A stretch of DNA of 64,000 nt from Istiophorus platypterus. Taxonomy: Eukaryota > Chordata > Actinopteri > Istiophoriformes > Istiophoridae. The DNA lies in the NCBI GenBank assembly GCA_016859345.1, contig CM029124.1:8058501-8122500 (forward strand), written 5' to 3'. This document shows positions 25,695 through 36,494 of this stretch, in pieces (position 1 is the stretch's first letter; every line of letters begins with the position of its first letter). The notes beneath the pieces were generated by a model. That model searched no databases and was not told where the DNA came from. It saw only the letters and a list, made by a program, of their open reading frames with translations. The position numbers were made by a program, and so were the translations under genes.

Positions 25695-28600
25695 AGGATT
25701 CCTCAGAAGCTGCGTATCTCTGGCAGCCTGACAGTCATCCTGGTGGTTTTCCTGCTGACAGCTGTGTTGGTCAAGGTGGACATAGCCCCGCTGCCCTTCT
25801 TCACCCTCACTATGATCAAAATTATCTGCATCAACTGTGAGTTTCTAAATACTTAAGTAATAATGATGATATGATAGTTTGGTTGCCACTCTGGGGAAAG
25901 TCTCTCTACCCACTCAAAAGAAAACTCCAACTTATATAAAAGTATTCAACAGCAGAGACTTAACAACCCATTCTGAACTAGTTTACTTGACATCACAATG
26001 TATCCTAGGAAATATTTAGCTGGATAATCAGACTGAATTTTCTTTTCTTTCTTTTTTGACTTTATTCATTTAGTTTGACATTATGTTCATGTTAGCTGAT
26101 TTCTTGTTGGGAAAGGTCTTACTTTGTTATGTTTTGCCCCCAACCAATAAGTAGCAAATCATGTATCCAGCCCACAGATGTAATTTTCAGTCAACATAGA
26201 AGTTGCAGAAGTAGCTGCATCGAATATTTAACTACAAATGTTTCACTCGTGCAGATGCCTCTTTCTAATCCACACTTTTTTTTCTGTTAGTATTTTTCGT
26301 GAATGCAGCTTTTTGCAACCTTTTAATCTTGCCTACAAAGCTCTGATTGGCCAGTGGTTTCTCTGGGAGTAAATGGGTAAATGGGAGTAAAATTAAATTT
26401 ATCTTGTTTTCACTCTGTGTGTCAGGATTTCTTAGAAATTGCTGCTCTCGCGCAGCCTGACAGGAGATTCCATTTACATCAGTTAGAGTGGACTGAAATA
26501 TTTAAGAACATCTCCCCTGAATCAAAACCTCTTGTAAACAAACAAACAAAAAAAAGCCTAAACATTGCTGCCTTCATGAAGGTAGATCTATTGCAGGACT
26601 TCTGAGTTTGACTGCACTTTTTAAACGATGGCCCTTACCTCAATTCCACGTTGAACTCATGCAAATGATTATTTCCATGTGTCTTCTCCCTCTGAGATCA
26701 AAATCACTTGCACCCGTTGCGCTGGGAAAATCCCTCTCATATGGATGCACACACATGATGTTGTACCACACTGAGCTTCAGAACACAGTCCTGTAATCTC
26801 ACTGTTTTTGTTTATTTACAATGTCTCCATGATCAGCGGGGATAAGCTCACCCCCTCCTTATCCCCGTTGGGCCAGTCCTGACCCCCAGGTCCTCATGAG
26901 GAACAGCCCATCGTGTTTGATTTAGAGGGGGTGGGGTGTGTGTGTGTGTGTGTGTGTGGGGGGGGGTCCTGAACTTGAAGCTTTCATATAAACATTGGCA
27001 CATTCCTCTATGTGAACACATTACATGGTTTCTGCAGCTAATTAAGTTCTGAATTGGCAGAGTAAGAGGTTGTGATCCAGTGGTGTGATGCAAGTTTGTA
27101 TTAAAAGGCCCCATTGGATTTGTGTAAAGAGATAAGTGAGGCAGTGATTATATAACAGTTATGTAAAACATTTACTTTGCTCCTTGTAGTTTTCAGTATT
27201 GATGTCATCTCTCTCTCTGCTTGTGGTAGCTGTTAGTTTCTAATGGTTGTGGTGGTGATGTTGGTGGTGGTTGTTGTTGTTGTTTCTTTCTGTTTTATGG
27301 TGACTGTTTAAACTATACCAATTCTTAAACATCCCGGTCTTGTTTGCTCTGTCCCTGCCCAGCATTCGGGGCGATTCTTCAGGGCAGTTTGTTCGGGCTG
27401 GCAGGGATGCTGCCTGCCTCATACACCACTCCAATCATGAGTGGACAGGGACTCGCCGGCACCTTCGCTGCTTTCTCCATGATCTGCGCGCTGGCTAGTA
27501 CGTTTAACACACATCGCACTGATACACCTCCTCTTTCATTAGTATTAGCAATAAACACCGTACAATACAACAGACTCATCAGGGCTGTGTATCAACTTTC
27601 TAGGAGGTAGCATCAGTGCTAGACAAGTTGCAACAAAGCTACTGCATGTTCCCCTGTCTAGTATGATGCTGTTTCTAGAAATATGACTTCCCATTTCTTG
27701 CAAAATTTGTAATAAAATCTTAATAAAATAAAAATAAAATAAGAAGTGAAAGGGATTTAGACTTTGCAGCAAACAGGTTTATTTCCTCTATCAAACAAAA
27801 GTTTGACACACACATTCATACAAATATCAGTCAATGTTAAATGTCTTAAATGAATTTAGTTTTGGTAAAAGGCCAGCCAGAAACCAACAAAGTAATCAAG
27901 AGTAAAAATTTGCTGACTGTCAATGGAAAAATAATCTGCAACTATTGAGACATTCAATGGGTAATTTATCAAGGAAAAATGATAAACAGTTGCTGGTTCC
28001 ACACCCTAATTTTCACAGACAAGTCTTTTCTTTACCTTATTCAATAGTAAACAAAATAGGGTTTAGGTTTTGCTTGGGGAAAACATCAATTTGACGAAAA
28101 TTAACAGGTGACACTTTAAGTGTGTTTTCAAAAGAAGAATAGTGACTGAAAGCGACTCAGCAGGATATTTGCCTGAAGCTGAGTTAAATGGCTACTAGTC
28201 TTCAAAACGGTAATGATTCTATGCGTCTTGTCCTGGTCTGCAGCTGGATCGGCCCTGCAGGACAGTGCTTTTGGTTACTTCATCACGGCCTGTGTTGTTG
28301 TTTTCCTGGCCATTATGTCCTACGTCACTCTGCCCAGGATGGTAAGACCACAAATTCTCTAAGCTATACATTGTTTTACAGAGTTAAATAGTTCCTAGTG
28401 TTTTTATTGGGTATTTCTTTCCTAACCACTTTCAAATGTCCCCCCCCAAACTAACTTTTTTTGGCTAGCAGCCTGTAAAGTCTAGATAAGTGAGTGTCTA
28501 CAGTCTGTGAAGAGATAGGAAACACATCTGATAGTGAGAATTTGTTGCATCTCAGGGAACATGCTGTCCCCTTATCTACTGCTCTATTCAGTGGACTTGG

Positions 28601-31600
28601 CTCATTATTGTTTTTGTTCCACAGGAGTTTTTCCAGTACTACATGGAGAGTAATGTATCCAGTCCCTCTGCTGATGAGGAGAACAAGATGGACTCACTCA
28701 AAAAAGGTACATTCATTGTGCTCACAGGTCTGATCAGATACTCAGGTTGCAGTTTCCAGACATTATTAATTAAAAGTTGCATTATTGGAAGTTGAAGCTG
28801 ATGTCAGATGTCTTTTGTTTTAGGTTTACCTCAGCATTTAAAATTGCATATTATGTTTATTGGGTTTAACAAACAATAAATAAATAAACAAACAAACAAA
28901 CATGTTCAAAACATCCTGGAGCTATTGAAAAATACCAGATCTTTTTTTTTCCATCTTTTCTTTATTTTTTCAGCTTTTTGTCTGAGAAATCTTTGTGGGG
29001 GAGCCCTATGAGCGCACATGTCTGACTGACCTTGTGGTGAACTCATAACATTGGCCATTACTCACACAAAATGAATTGGCACAAACACTCCATCGCATCA
29101 TCGGGGCGGGGGGGGTACAGGCAGTGATGCTAATTTGCACCTTTGTTGCCAGATTTACCAACTCTTTACACCCTTTTAACAACTCTTCTCATAAGTACCT
29201 AGTGACAAATCTAGGGCCTTGTTTCAGTCACTGTTTCAAACTTGAAAAAAAAAACATGTAGATGAGAACAGCTCTATTGTAAACTTATTATTTATATTTT
29301 TAAATAACTGTTTATGTAAGCACAGTGAGTAGGAGTGAAACAAAGGGCGGTCCAGCTATACACAAGGCTATGACCTAGTTTTGTTTATTTTTTAATTTGA
29401 GATGATGGCTCTTCATTTTCTGAATATTCTGGCATATTCTGTCAAGATAAATCTTTAGCTTACACTTAAACATAGCAATTCACAGACAATAATTTTTTGC
29501 TCCGTGATTGGAGTTTTTTGTTTTGTTTTATTTTTTAATAGAAATGACCCTAAAAATTTTACTCTACTTATTTTTGCTGGGTTTTCATGTACACAAGGTA
29601 GTTTCCCCCCCTTTTTATCAAAGGGACTGACATTTTCAAACACAGTTGCCTATGTGTTTTACGGGTGGTCTATCATGCAAATATATTACAATGTCATAAA
29701 TAATAAATGATACAATTTATTCACAAACCAGTTAATTAGTGTGATGTGCACCATCTTTATTATTTATGTTGCTGCAAAAGCCAAATCCACTGGAACTGTG
29801 TTTTGTTCTGAGAGAAATGTGTCCACCCACTCAAACAGGGGGACGATATCCTACACTCCATGTGTCACTTGACCAACATATTGATAGGGAGGTGTTTGTT
29901 TATTTAGTTTCTTCCTCAGAAAGTCCAGCACAGAAGCGACCGGTGCTGAGTCTGACGGAGGACGAGGTCAAACCCAGCGTGTCTGTGTTTAACATCTTCA
30001 AACAGGTGAAACGACTTTCTCACGTTTAGAAAGGAGTGAGCATATATCGGTGTGCATGGCTGTAAAATTGGGATTTGATAAAACTTCACGTCTTGCCATT
30101 AGATCAGTGTGTAGATGTTGCAGCCTGTCGTCCGGTCACGTAAAACATCCCATAACCAGCTCCTCTATTTGCCACCATCCACCTGTAATATATCAATTAA
30201 CCTGGTTAGATATCATTGCTAACATTTGTCCTGTTGTCTAATCAGATCTGGGTGATGGCTCTGTCAGTGTGCTTCATCTTCACCGTCACCATTGGAACAT
30301 TCCCAGCCATAACCGTGGAGGTCAAGTCCACAGTGTCAGATGGAGGCGCCTGGAGTGAGTCCCCACTTCTTCCCTTTTCACACAGTTTACAAGGGCATTA
30401 ACTTTGATAATCTTTCAGAGGGCAAACTGCCAAGTTTGTTTTCCCCTAATTCATTAGGCAATAAACCTTTTTTTTGTTTCCTGGTCAGTAGTTTGTTTTT
30501 TTCCTAATCCTAACCTCAGACCAAAAGAGTGGCACGAAAATCTTCTATATTTAAGGAAAATGAGTCGTGAGATTATCAGAAATACGTCTACTACTGTTTA
30601 TCATTGAAAAGTAAAAACTGTCTCCAACAGGCAATGATGAGATGGATGGATGCTGTGGATAAGACTTAATCATGAATTTTTAGAGCTGCCTGTAAAAATA
30701 ATGAAATTAGTTTTAATTCTTTAAGAGCATATAGTATCTCCTGTATGTAAGGACATCTGAAAAACTGTCTAAGTAAATCATCTTGCAATGTAGGTCTGAA
30801 AAATTCTGCAGCTTTCTCCCTCATGAAGCGCAGAAGCTGTTGTCTTGGCTTGGATTCACACGATCTGAGTCGCAGCGCAAAAAAGTACCAAAACAACAAA
30901 AGCGGTTCGCGAGGATTCTCTGCATCTTTTGATCCTTTCAGTGCTGTGACTCTGGGTCACAACTGGAATAACAGCTGTGAATCCACAGCGACAGCAGCTG
31001 CCATCCTCCCATGAAGGAGACAGCTACAGACTTTCAGCTCCACCACTCAAACCCACAGAGGTTTGCTCTGCGGTGTAAGCGTAGTTTTCTTTCAAGCGGG
31101 GACATCTGCACTCTGGGCATCGTTAACAGCAGCTTGTTTGCTTTGCTTCTTTTTTCAGATATTTACTTTATTCCTGTGTCCTGTTTCCTGCTCTTCAACC
31201 TGATGGACTGGGCTGGCAGGAGTCTGACGGCCGTCTGTATGTGGGTCAGTTAAACACAAATAAGACTTTTTTCGCCCCCACGCTCGGGTTTTCTTCCCTG
31301 CTCTGGACGTGAGCTGTGCAGCTATTGTGAGCTCGCACAATGACTAAAAAAGCCTGGTTGAACCCCAAGTTAGCTGGATGGCTCATTGGTCGGGTGCCAT
31401 TAACATTAACAGGCCCTCAGGTGCAGAGGTGGGATTATGAAGGTCCAGGCTGAAGGTTTGGGCTTCCTCTTATTTTATTCAGAGCGTTTCACAGGCTTGG
31501 TCCCAACTAACCGTCAACTAACTGACCGATGCAGGCGAAATTCAATAACAACTGACCGGAAGTCTCAGGTCCTTGTGGCTACAGGCAGGCTCGACTGGTG

Positions 31601-31979
31601 AGGACCCTACAAAACCACCGGAGCATATTTCAGAATGTACACTTATGTAGTAATGAAGTCAATCCAGTGACAGCGCGCTTGTTTATTAAAAAAAAAACAA
31701 ACCCTTTGCCTTATCCGTCCAAACTGACCACATCGAAATATTTAGTCTGATCTGCTGTTGTCTGGCTGGTGTGTGGTGCTACAGAGAGCAGACCCACTTG
31801 TTGACATTTTAATTGGAGCCGTGGCTGCGAAAAATGTTTACCCATGAATAAACGAGACACAACAGGAAGGATGGAAAAAAAACCTAAGTCACGCAGTGTT
31901 CAGGGTGAAAAATAAAGGAGAGGAGTTGTGTTGCTGAGATCAGCCGGTTGTTTTTGCGGTGTTTGTGTGGGTGTGTGTT

Positions 31980-32012
<33 letters not shown>

Positions 32013-34172
32013 TATGTAAAGGAAGTGGTTTTTGGTGTCACAGATGAGTAATCGGGCATTTTGAAGGCCAGTCCTTCGTCACATATGGGCACGTCTGGCT
32101 ACTCATGTTATTGAGCCTGCTACACATCTGGGCCTCGTGTCTATTTTTACCAAAAAATTTCTGTCTCATTTCTATACTGCTCTTCTGTTTATTCACGGAA
32201 TTGAGTTTTTCAGGTAATTTTCCTCACACTAACACAGTCATAGTTGTACTAATGGTTTTTCCTCGCTTGACTTTTTCCAGGCACAGCATGAGTTCAGCTC
32301 TCTTAAATCTTTGGCAGGAAACGAGACTCATTTGTAAATTTGTTGATTTCCGGACATCCAGAGTTAACGTGGTCTGACCCGCACTGGAATGCAGCCTCTT
32401 GGTATTAGTGTAGATAACAGTAGTCAGCTGCTCCAGGACCATGTGAGTTTATTTATCATCATCACATACGACTGATCAGGATCCTGACGGTTTCCAATGA
32501 GGTGCTTTGTGACTCCAGGTCGTTTGGTCAGTTCACGTCCTCTGCTTTATTTCTCCTAAGATTACCCTAAATGAATAGAGAGGGCATTAAGAAATGAGCT
32601 CGTCACCGAGCTCACCTTTACCATGCGATGCGTTCAAAATATATACTCAAAACCTGACATAGGAAAAATAGTTTAGAGCCCATAAACTTCACCTGAGGAA
32701 CTTAAAAAAAAATGAAAAAAAGCATTGTTGACATTAAACACGAATGGATATAATTTTTTTGAGATTATTTCTTTTTAAGCTTTAGTATATCTACAGTTGG
32801 ATATACCACATAAAAATGCCAAAGGACTGTATCACTTACTGCTTGTAATACGATGATCTGATTGGTCAAGTGATTTTATTTATTTTTATATTTTTGCGAT
32901 TTAGTCTATCACATATCCCCAGAAACCAGTGATGCCCTTGAACGACTTACTTTTGTATCATATAAAAAGGGAGAAGCAGCAAATCCCGACCTGTGGGAAG
33001 CTGAAGCCAGGGAATCTGTCACAATATTTCTTGATTTAGATAATAAATAACTTAAATGACTACGCAATCACCACCATGTTGTAGTTCCTTTACATGTTGA
33101 CACACTATTCAGTCATCCAGTATTTGTTGTATACCCGCCCCCACTGACGGAAAGACAAAAATAGACATATGTAACTCACTATATCTACAGATTTATCCAC
33201 AGATATACACAAATATCTGTACTCTGGAGATTCCTACAGCGTCAGAGCATCCATAGCAATTTGTGACACACACAGGAAATAAAACGCCCAGAAGTATGTC
33301 AGTGCTTTTATCAATTGGAGTTGTCCGTCCATCTGTCCACGTGGCTGATGTTGCTGTCTGTCTGTCTGTCTCTCTTCAGCCGGGCAAAGACAGTATCTGG
33401 CTTCCTGCCCTGGTGGGGCTGAGGGTTTTCTTTGTCCCTCTCTTCATGCTGTGTAACGTCCAGCCTCGTTACTACCTCCCCGTGCTGTTCAGCCACGACG
33501 CCTGGTACATCATCTTCATGATCGTCTTCTCCTTCTCCAACGGATACCTGGCCAGTCTCTGCATGTGCTTCGGACCCAAGTAAGGACCACACAAGCGCAC
33601 ACACGCACACTCAGTACGCTCATAAGGTGTGCACACAGACCAGTGTTAGCTTTGGCAGATGACTCGGTGGATCACGCCCAGATCCCTGCCCAAGATGTTG
33701 GCAGCCGTGTTGCATTGTGGGCAATGTAGGCACTGAGTTTTGAAAAAGGAATCGGGGAGGGTGCTCTTTCAAGTATTGGCCTGGAAGAGATTAGCCCAGT
33801 TTAGCATAAACACAAGGGGGGGCGGCTCTTAGAAAAGCTCACATACTCCTACCACCACCTCTAAAACTGAGGGTTTTTTTGGGGAGGGGTTTAATGGAAC
33901 ATAGAACGTGGTAAAATTCTTTACATCCAAGACATGCGAAATCACCGTTCTTTTAAGTGATTATAGAGTTTAATCAATGCTCTTGCACAAACACCATTGT
34001 GTTTAACAGTGACCAGGTGATTCCTAACGACTTTGTCCCTCCCTCGTTGTCCCCATCCAGGAAGGTGCTGAAGCACGAGGCAGAGACGGCGGGGGCCATC
34101 ATGGCCTTCTTCTTGTCCCTCGGGTTGGCGCTGGGTGCCGCAGTCTCATTCGCTTTCCGCGCAATGATCTAA
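23042..34172 (+). CDS. slc29a1: Equilibrative nucleoside transporter 1 (ENT1), 12 coding exons
   Basis: Na+-independent facilitative carrier of purine and pyrimidine nucleosides (adenosine, uridine) across the plasma membrane. Joined exons give 446 residues (human ENT1 has 456), translation running from 23,104 to the TAA at 34,170-34,172. Family signatures: TLLPWNFFMTA (residues 25-35), FNNVMTLCAM, INSFGAILQGSLFGLAG, SGQGLAG, the TM8 motif FNLMDWAGRSLT, and FSNGYLASLCMC. Met33 and Trp29 sit at the human positions; Phe324, Asn328, Asp331 and Arg335 match TM8 residues lining the human binding site. Eleven membrane helices are expected, with an extracellular loop (about 34-75) bearing NQT (N53) and NTT (N57) sequons and a cytosolic loop (about 223-278) rich in Ser, Glu and Lys. 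HQRIP, TMIKI and GPKKV favour ENT1 over ENT2. All introns are GT-AG and phases agree. Confidence 0.95.
23316..23397 (+). CDS. slc29a1: slc29a1 exon 3 (TM1)
   Basis: Residues 10-37, the first membrane helix with LGLGTLLPWNFFM. Contains Trp29 and Met33; Met33 in human ENT1 influences dipyridamole and dilazep sensitivity. Acceptor TTTTCCCAG, donor ATG|GTAAAT, ends in phase 0. Confidence 0.95.
24356..24537 (+). CDS. slc29a1: slc29a1 exon 4 (extracellular loop 1, TM2)
   Basis: Residues 38-98. YFTSRL opens the glycosylated extracellular loop, which carries two adjacent sequons (N53 in NQT, N57 in NTT); human ENT1 is glycosylated in the same loop. FNNVMTLCAM starts TM2. The loop is about ten residues shorter than in human ENT1, accounting for the length difference. 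Donor CAGAG|GTATCT. Confidence 0.95.
25195..25585. repeat. Diverged direct duplication inside slc29a1 intron 4
   Basis: Segments of about 130 and 118 bases (about 25,195-25,325 and 25,468-25,585) share order and wording: CAACAATGAATCATC, then CTTTTCTCT, TTAGAAACATA-C-CCTGTTTTT and GAAATTTACTTT-type blocks. They are direct copies roughly 270 bases apart and clearly diverged. Confidence 0.7.
25641..25696 (+). promoter_or_regulatory. slc29a1: TG-repeat 3' splice site of slc29a1 exon 5
   Basis: A TG dinucleotide tract of about 26 units, broken by a single CG near its start, runs directly into the acceptor GTGTGTGTCAG|GATTCC. There is no ordinary C/T-rich polypyrimidine tract between the repeat and the AG. 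UG repeats in RNA are the known binding target of TDP-43, and a UG tract beside the CFTR exon 9 acceptor is the classical case where repeat length changes exon inclusion. Confidence 0.8.
25697..25836 (+). CDS. slc29a1: slc29a1 exon 5 (TM3, start of TM4)
   Basis: Residues 98-144, starting IPQKLRISGS and ending TMIKIICIN. The HQR|IPQ junction across exons 4-5 matches ENT1. At 140 bases, skipping would shift the frame. Donor AACT|GTGAGT is strong; the acceptor is the unusual TG tract. Confidence 0.95.
26416..26463 (+). pseudogene. Decayed copy of slc29a1 exon 5 acceptor and exon start
   Basis: TGTGTCAGGATTTCTTAG and the following GCAGCCTGACAG match the real exon 5 boundary and start (25,689-25,736), with roughly 80 percent identity over the block by eye. 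In the exon 5 frame the copy reads Arg-Ile-Ser-stop, so it cannot serve as a functional alternative exon. It keeps an intact CAG acceptor preceded by a T-rich tract (ATTTATCTTGTTTTCACTCT), arguably a more conventional splice site than the true one. A possible donor, AAG|GTAGAT, follows with the intron at 26,582. Confidence 0.65.
27363..27497 (+). CDS. slc29a1: slc29a1 exon 6 (TM4-TM5)
   Basis: Residues 145-189, containing the most conserved ENT block: SFGAILQGSLFGLAG, then ASYTTPIMSGQGLAGTF. These glycines correspond to human residues tied to nucleoside and inhibitor binding. Acceptor CCTGCCCAG, donor GCTA|GTACGT. Confidence 0.95.
28244..28341 (+). CDS. slc29a1: slc29a1 exon 7 (TM6)
   Basis: Residues 190-222; SAFGYFITAC opens TM6 and LPRM closes it, matching the human segment ending in LPRL. 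Acceptor GGTCTGCAG, donor ATG|GTAAGA, ends in phase 0. Confidence 0.95.
28625..28706 (+). CDS. slc29a1: slc29a1 exon 8 (start of cytosolic loop)
   Basis: Residues 223-249. EFFQYYMES resembles the human EFYRYYQQ; the rest is hydrophilic and variable (SSPSADEENK). Acceptor TGTTCCACAG, donor AAAAAG|GTACAT. Confidence 0.93.
29920..30005 (+). CDS. slc29a1: slc29a1 exon 9 (end of cytosolic loop)
   Basis: Residues 250-278, including SVSVFNIFKQ just before TM7. The large cytosolic loop is poorly conserved across ENTs and carries phosphorylation sites in mammals; several Ser/Thr are present here. Acceptor CTTCCTCAG, donor CAG|GTGAAA. Confidence 0.93.
30246..30354 (+). CDS. slc29a1: slc29a1 exon 10 (TM7)
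   Basis: Residues 279-314; ALSVCFIFTVTIGTFPA is almost identical to human TM7, followed by an extracellular VEVKST loop. Donor TGGA|GTGAGT. Confidence 0.95.
31159..31244 (+). CDS. slc29a1: slc29a1 exon 11 (TM8)
   Basis: Residues 315-343, with SCFLLFNLMDWAGRSLT. Phe324, Asn328, Asp331 and Arg335 correspond to human Phe334, Asn338, Asp341 and Arg345. Acceptor CTTTTTTCAG, donor TGG|GTCAGT. Confidence 0.95.
33380..33579 (+). CDS. slc29a1: slc29a1 exon 12 (TM9-TM10)
   Basis: Residues 344-409 plus two bases. Begins PGKDSIWLPAL; contains the conserved HDAW and FSNGYLASLCMCFGP. Preceded by a tract of TCTG repeats that supplies the pyrimidine tract. Donor CCCAA|GTAAGG. Confidence 0.95.
34061..34172 (+). 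CDS. slc29a1: slc29a1 exon 13 (TM11, stop)
   Basis: Residues 410-446. KHEAETAGAIMAFFL and LGLALGA match the last helix of human ENT1; the protein ends FRAMI, then TAA. Acceptor CCCCATCCAG. Confidence 0.96.
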
Positions 34173-34795
34173 AACCATCAGTAGAACCTTCAGTAGATGT
34201 AGAGTAGACCCCCCCCCCCCCCAGGCAACTCTCCCTTTCACCACCCTTCACAGGAGAACCTTTCTACAACTGGACAAGCCGCGATCCTGTACAACAATCG
34301 CCGACCGAGCGGGCACAGCAGACAGGAAGACTAGAGAACCTTGGTCTTCTGACGTGTACAGCGGCGATTCGTGGCAACGGTATTAGCTGAAACGTGTTAC
34401 TGAGCATCTTTTATTTCCTCCAAGCTCGTTTCTCCTCGGGGATGTTTTCCGATCAATACCACTGATCAGAGAGGTTAAAACTCAACAAGCGAATCAAAAT
34501 CAAGAGTGTAAAATTCGAAATCAGTTTTAGTGGACTCGTGAAGAAATTCTTCAAGGTGTGTTTAAAATTTTCTCACATGTCAGAAAACTGCCAAATCTTG
34601 AGGCCAGGCAGCGAATGAAGACGGCCTGTACACTCACTATCCTAGAGCCCCATGTATGAAACGTTCTTTTTGCACAAGATTTTTTTTAAAAAAAGATAAA
34701 ATTTATAACTTCCTTTCTTTGAAACGGACACATCCGTTAGAATCTATATAAAGTTACGATGGTGTGTAAATAAAGTCTTGACACATTTTCATACG
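34173..34795 (+). other. slc29a1: slc29a1 3' UTR with polyadenylation signal
   Basis: Follows the stop codon and includes a C-run at 34,210-34,222. AATAAA at 34,769-34,774 is followed by T- and TG-containing sequence and would give a UTR of about 0.6 kb. A second AATAAA at 35,765-35,770 could give a longer form. Confidence 0.65.
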
Positions 34796-35930
34796 AGAGG
34801 CTCTGAGATCCTGGTGTTCGGCTCGTCTACATTGATCGTTGCATCTAACTGATCACCACCGTGACCCTTTTGCACATCCAATGCGAAACACGAGCGTCAC
34901 ATCGCTCTGGACTGTTGGAGCTTCTAACTCTGATCTAGCCAAATACTCAAAGACAACGTGGGAAAATGGTGAACTTTGAAAAGGCGGGGGGGTTGTCATG
35001 ACCTGTAAACCACTTCGATCCCTGTTGACTCTGGTCAGTTGTTCTTGCAAGGGTCCCCTTAACAAATCAGTAAATTCTGACTGAACGTTAGGATGGACTG
35101 AATCCTAAAGACGAGGTTTTAATCGGTAATCTGGGCCACTTACTGTCTGGAACCCTTCCTGCTGAATAGAAATTTTCTTAGCGAGCATTCATAACTTTTC
35201 CTTTCCCGTAGTTTTAGCGGAAGTTTTGCGACTGCCTCGGTTTTGTCTTGTCTGGAAGCATCCGCTGGTGCTTCAGCCTGACGTGATCCACCAGATGGAA
35301 ACGGAGGTCGTGTTTTCTGTCTAGATTTTGAGCTCACATGGGAAGTTTTTCTACTGATATTGTGTCTCCCTGATGAAATATACAGGAGACTTTACCAAAA
35401 TGTATTGTGAAATCTGTGCCATTTCCCATAGACCATGTTCATGGAAAATAAGTTTTATACCAGAAGTAGTTTTTAGTGTTTTTGTTTTTGTTTTTTGTTT
35501 TTATGTGTCAGGGCCATCTGCCTGTCGGTGTGATATTTTTGTCTTTTTGCATATTGTGGCCCTGTAATGCCTTTTTTTTTTTTTTTTTTAAAGTCTATTT
35601 TAGTTGTACACACTATTATTCATAACACCAGCTGCGTACAACCTAACAGCCTGTTTAAAAGCACAACGTTGGTCTGTTCTCCCATACCCAGTGTTTTGGT
35701 ATGGGAGTCCGGCATGGACCATTTAAAATGTTACTCACCGAAGCTTAAAATAGTTCTGTGATCAAATAAAGGTGTATTTTTAAGAATCTGGCGCCTCCCG
35801 TTGGTCATGTCTGGAAACACTGGTTCAAGTTGATTTGACAATGAGGGATTTCGTCCCGTGAATGTGAAACATCTGGACACAGCGGCTTAGTCAGGTGAAC
35901 TTGTAACTGCTGACACAAACGGCTCTAGTT
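34796..35930. other. Spacer or distal slc29a1 3' UTR
   Basis: No gene seen. It contains T-runs (35,480-35,500; 35,570-35,590) and the second candidate polyadenylation hexamer at 35,765. Confidence 0.5.
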
Positions 35931-35931
35931 C

Positions 35932-36494
35932 CAGTGGTGGACGAAGGAGTAGTGCTTGCACCACCACACTGATATTTTTCCATTACAAGTAAAAGTCATC
36001 TATTCTGATTGTTTTTTTTTTTGTTTTTTTTTTAAAGCTTCAAAAAATATTGTGAATTTCTCACTTAAATGACACCTTCAAATGTGGGGTTTTGTTTACC
36101 AGTATTTATTTTATCATCATTAAACTAAATTATTTGAATAATAACAAGGAAAACGCAGCAAATCCCCACATTTTAGAAGCTGGAACCATGAAGTGTTTGT
36201 CATTTTTGATGCAAAATAATGTCAAACAGCTGGCAATTAATCATCTCTCAGTTGGTTAATTCATTCAGTCCAGATTGTTTCAGTTCAACTTCTATAAACA
36301 AAACTAATTGACAGTTTTCATCTTTAACAGCATCATATTTTATAAACTCTTCACATTTTTTTTTGTTTAACTCTGTAACCAGTACCAGATTGCAGTGGAG
36401 TGAACAGTTCTGTGAATTCTGGTTAAAATTCAGTGAAATACAAGTAACTCAGATTTGTACTTCAGCACAGTACATGAGTTATATTCCACCACCG
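35932..36494. mobile_element. Decayed non-autonomous DNA transposon, hAT-like ends
   Basis: Begins CAGTGGTGGA and ends TCCACCACCG, a near-perfect terminal inverted pair. Near its ends it keeps the wording of a teleost element I recognise: CCATTACAAGTAAAAGTC on the left, and AAGTAACTCAGATTTGTACTTC with CAGTACATGAGTTA on the right. CAGTGGTGG termini are typical of hAT elements. No transposase remains. An AT-rich dispersed repeat (about 36,110-36,265) seems nested within it. The eight-base flanks (TCTAGTTC, CTTGATTC) match at four positions and differ only by transitions. Confidence 0.6.

Noticed and set aside
26381..26605. Mutually exclusive alternative exon for slc29a1 exon 5
   Set aside because: The copy hits an in-frame stop four codons in, so it cannot replace exon 5; kept only as a decayed or poison exon.
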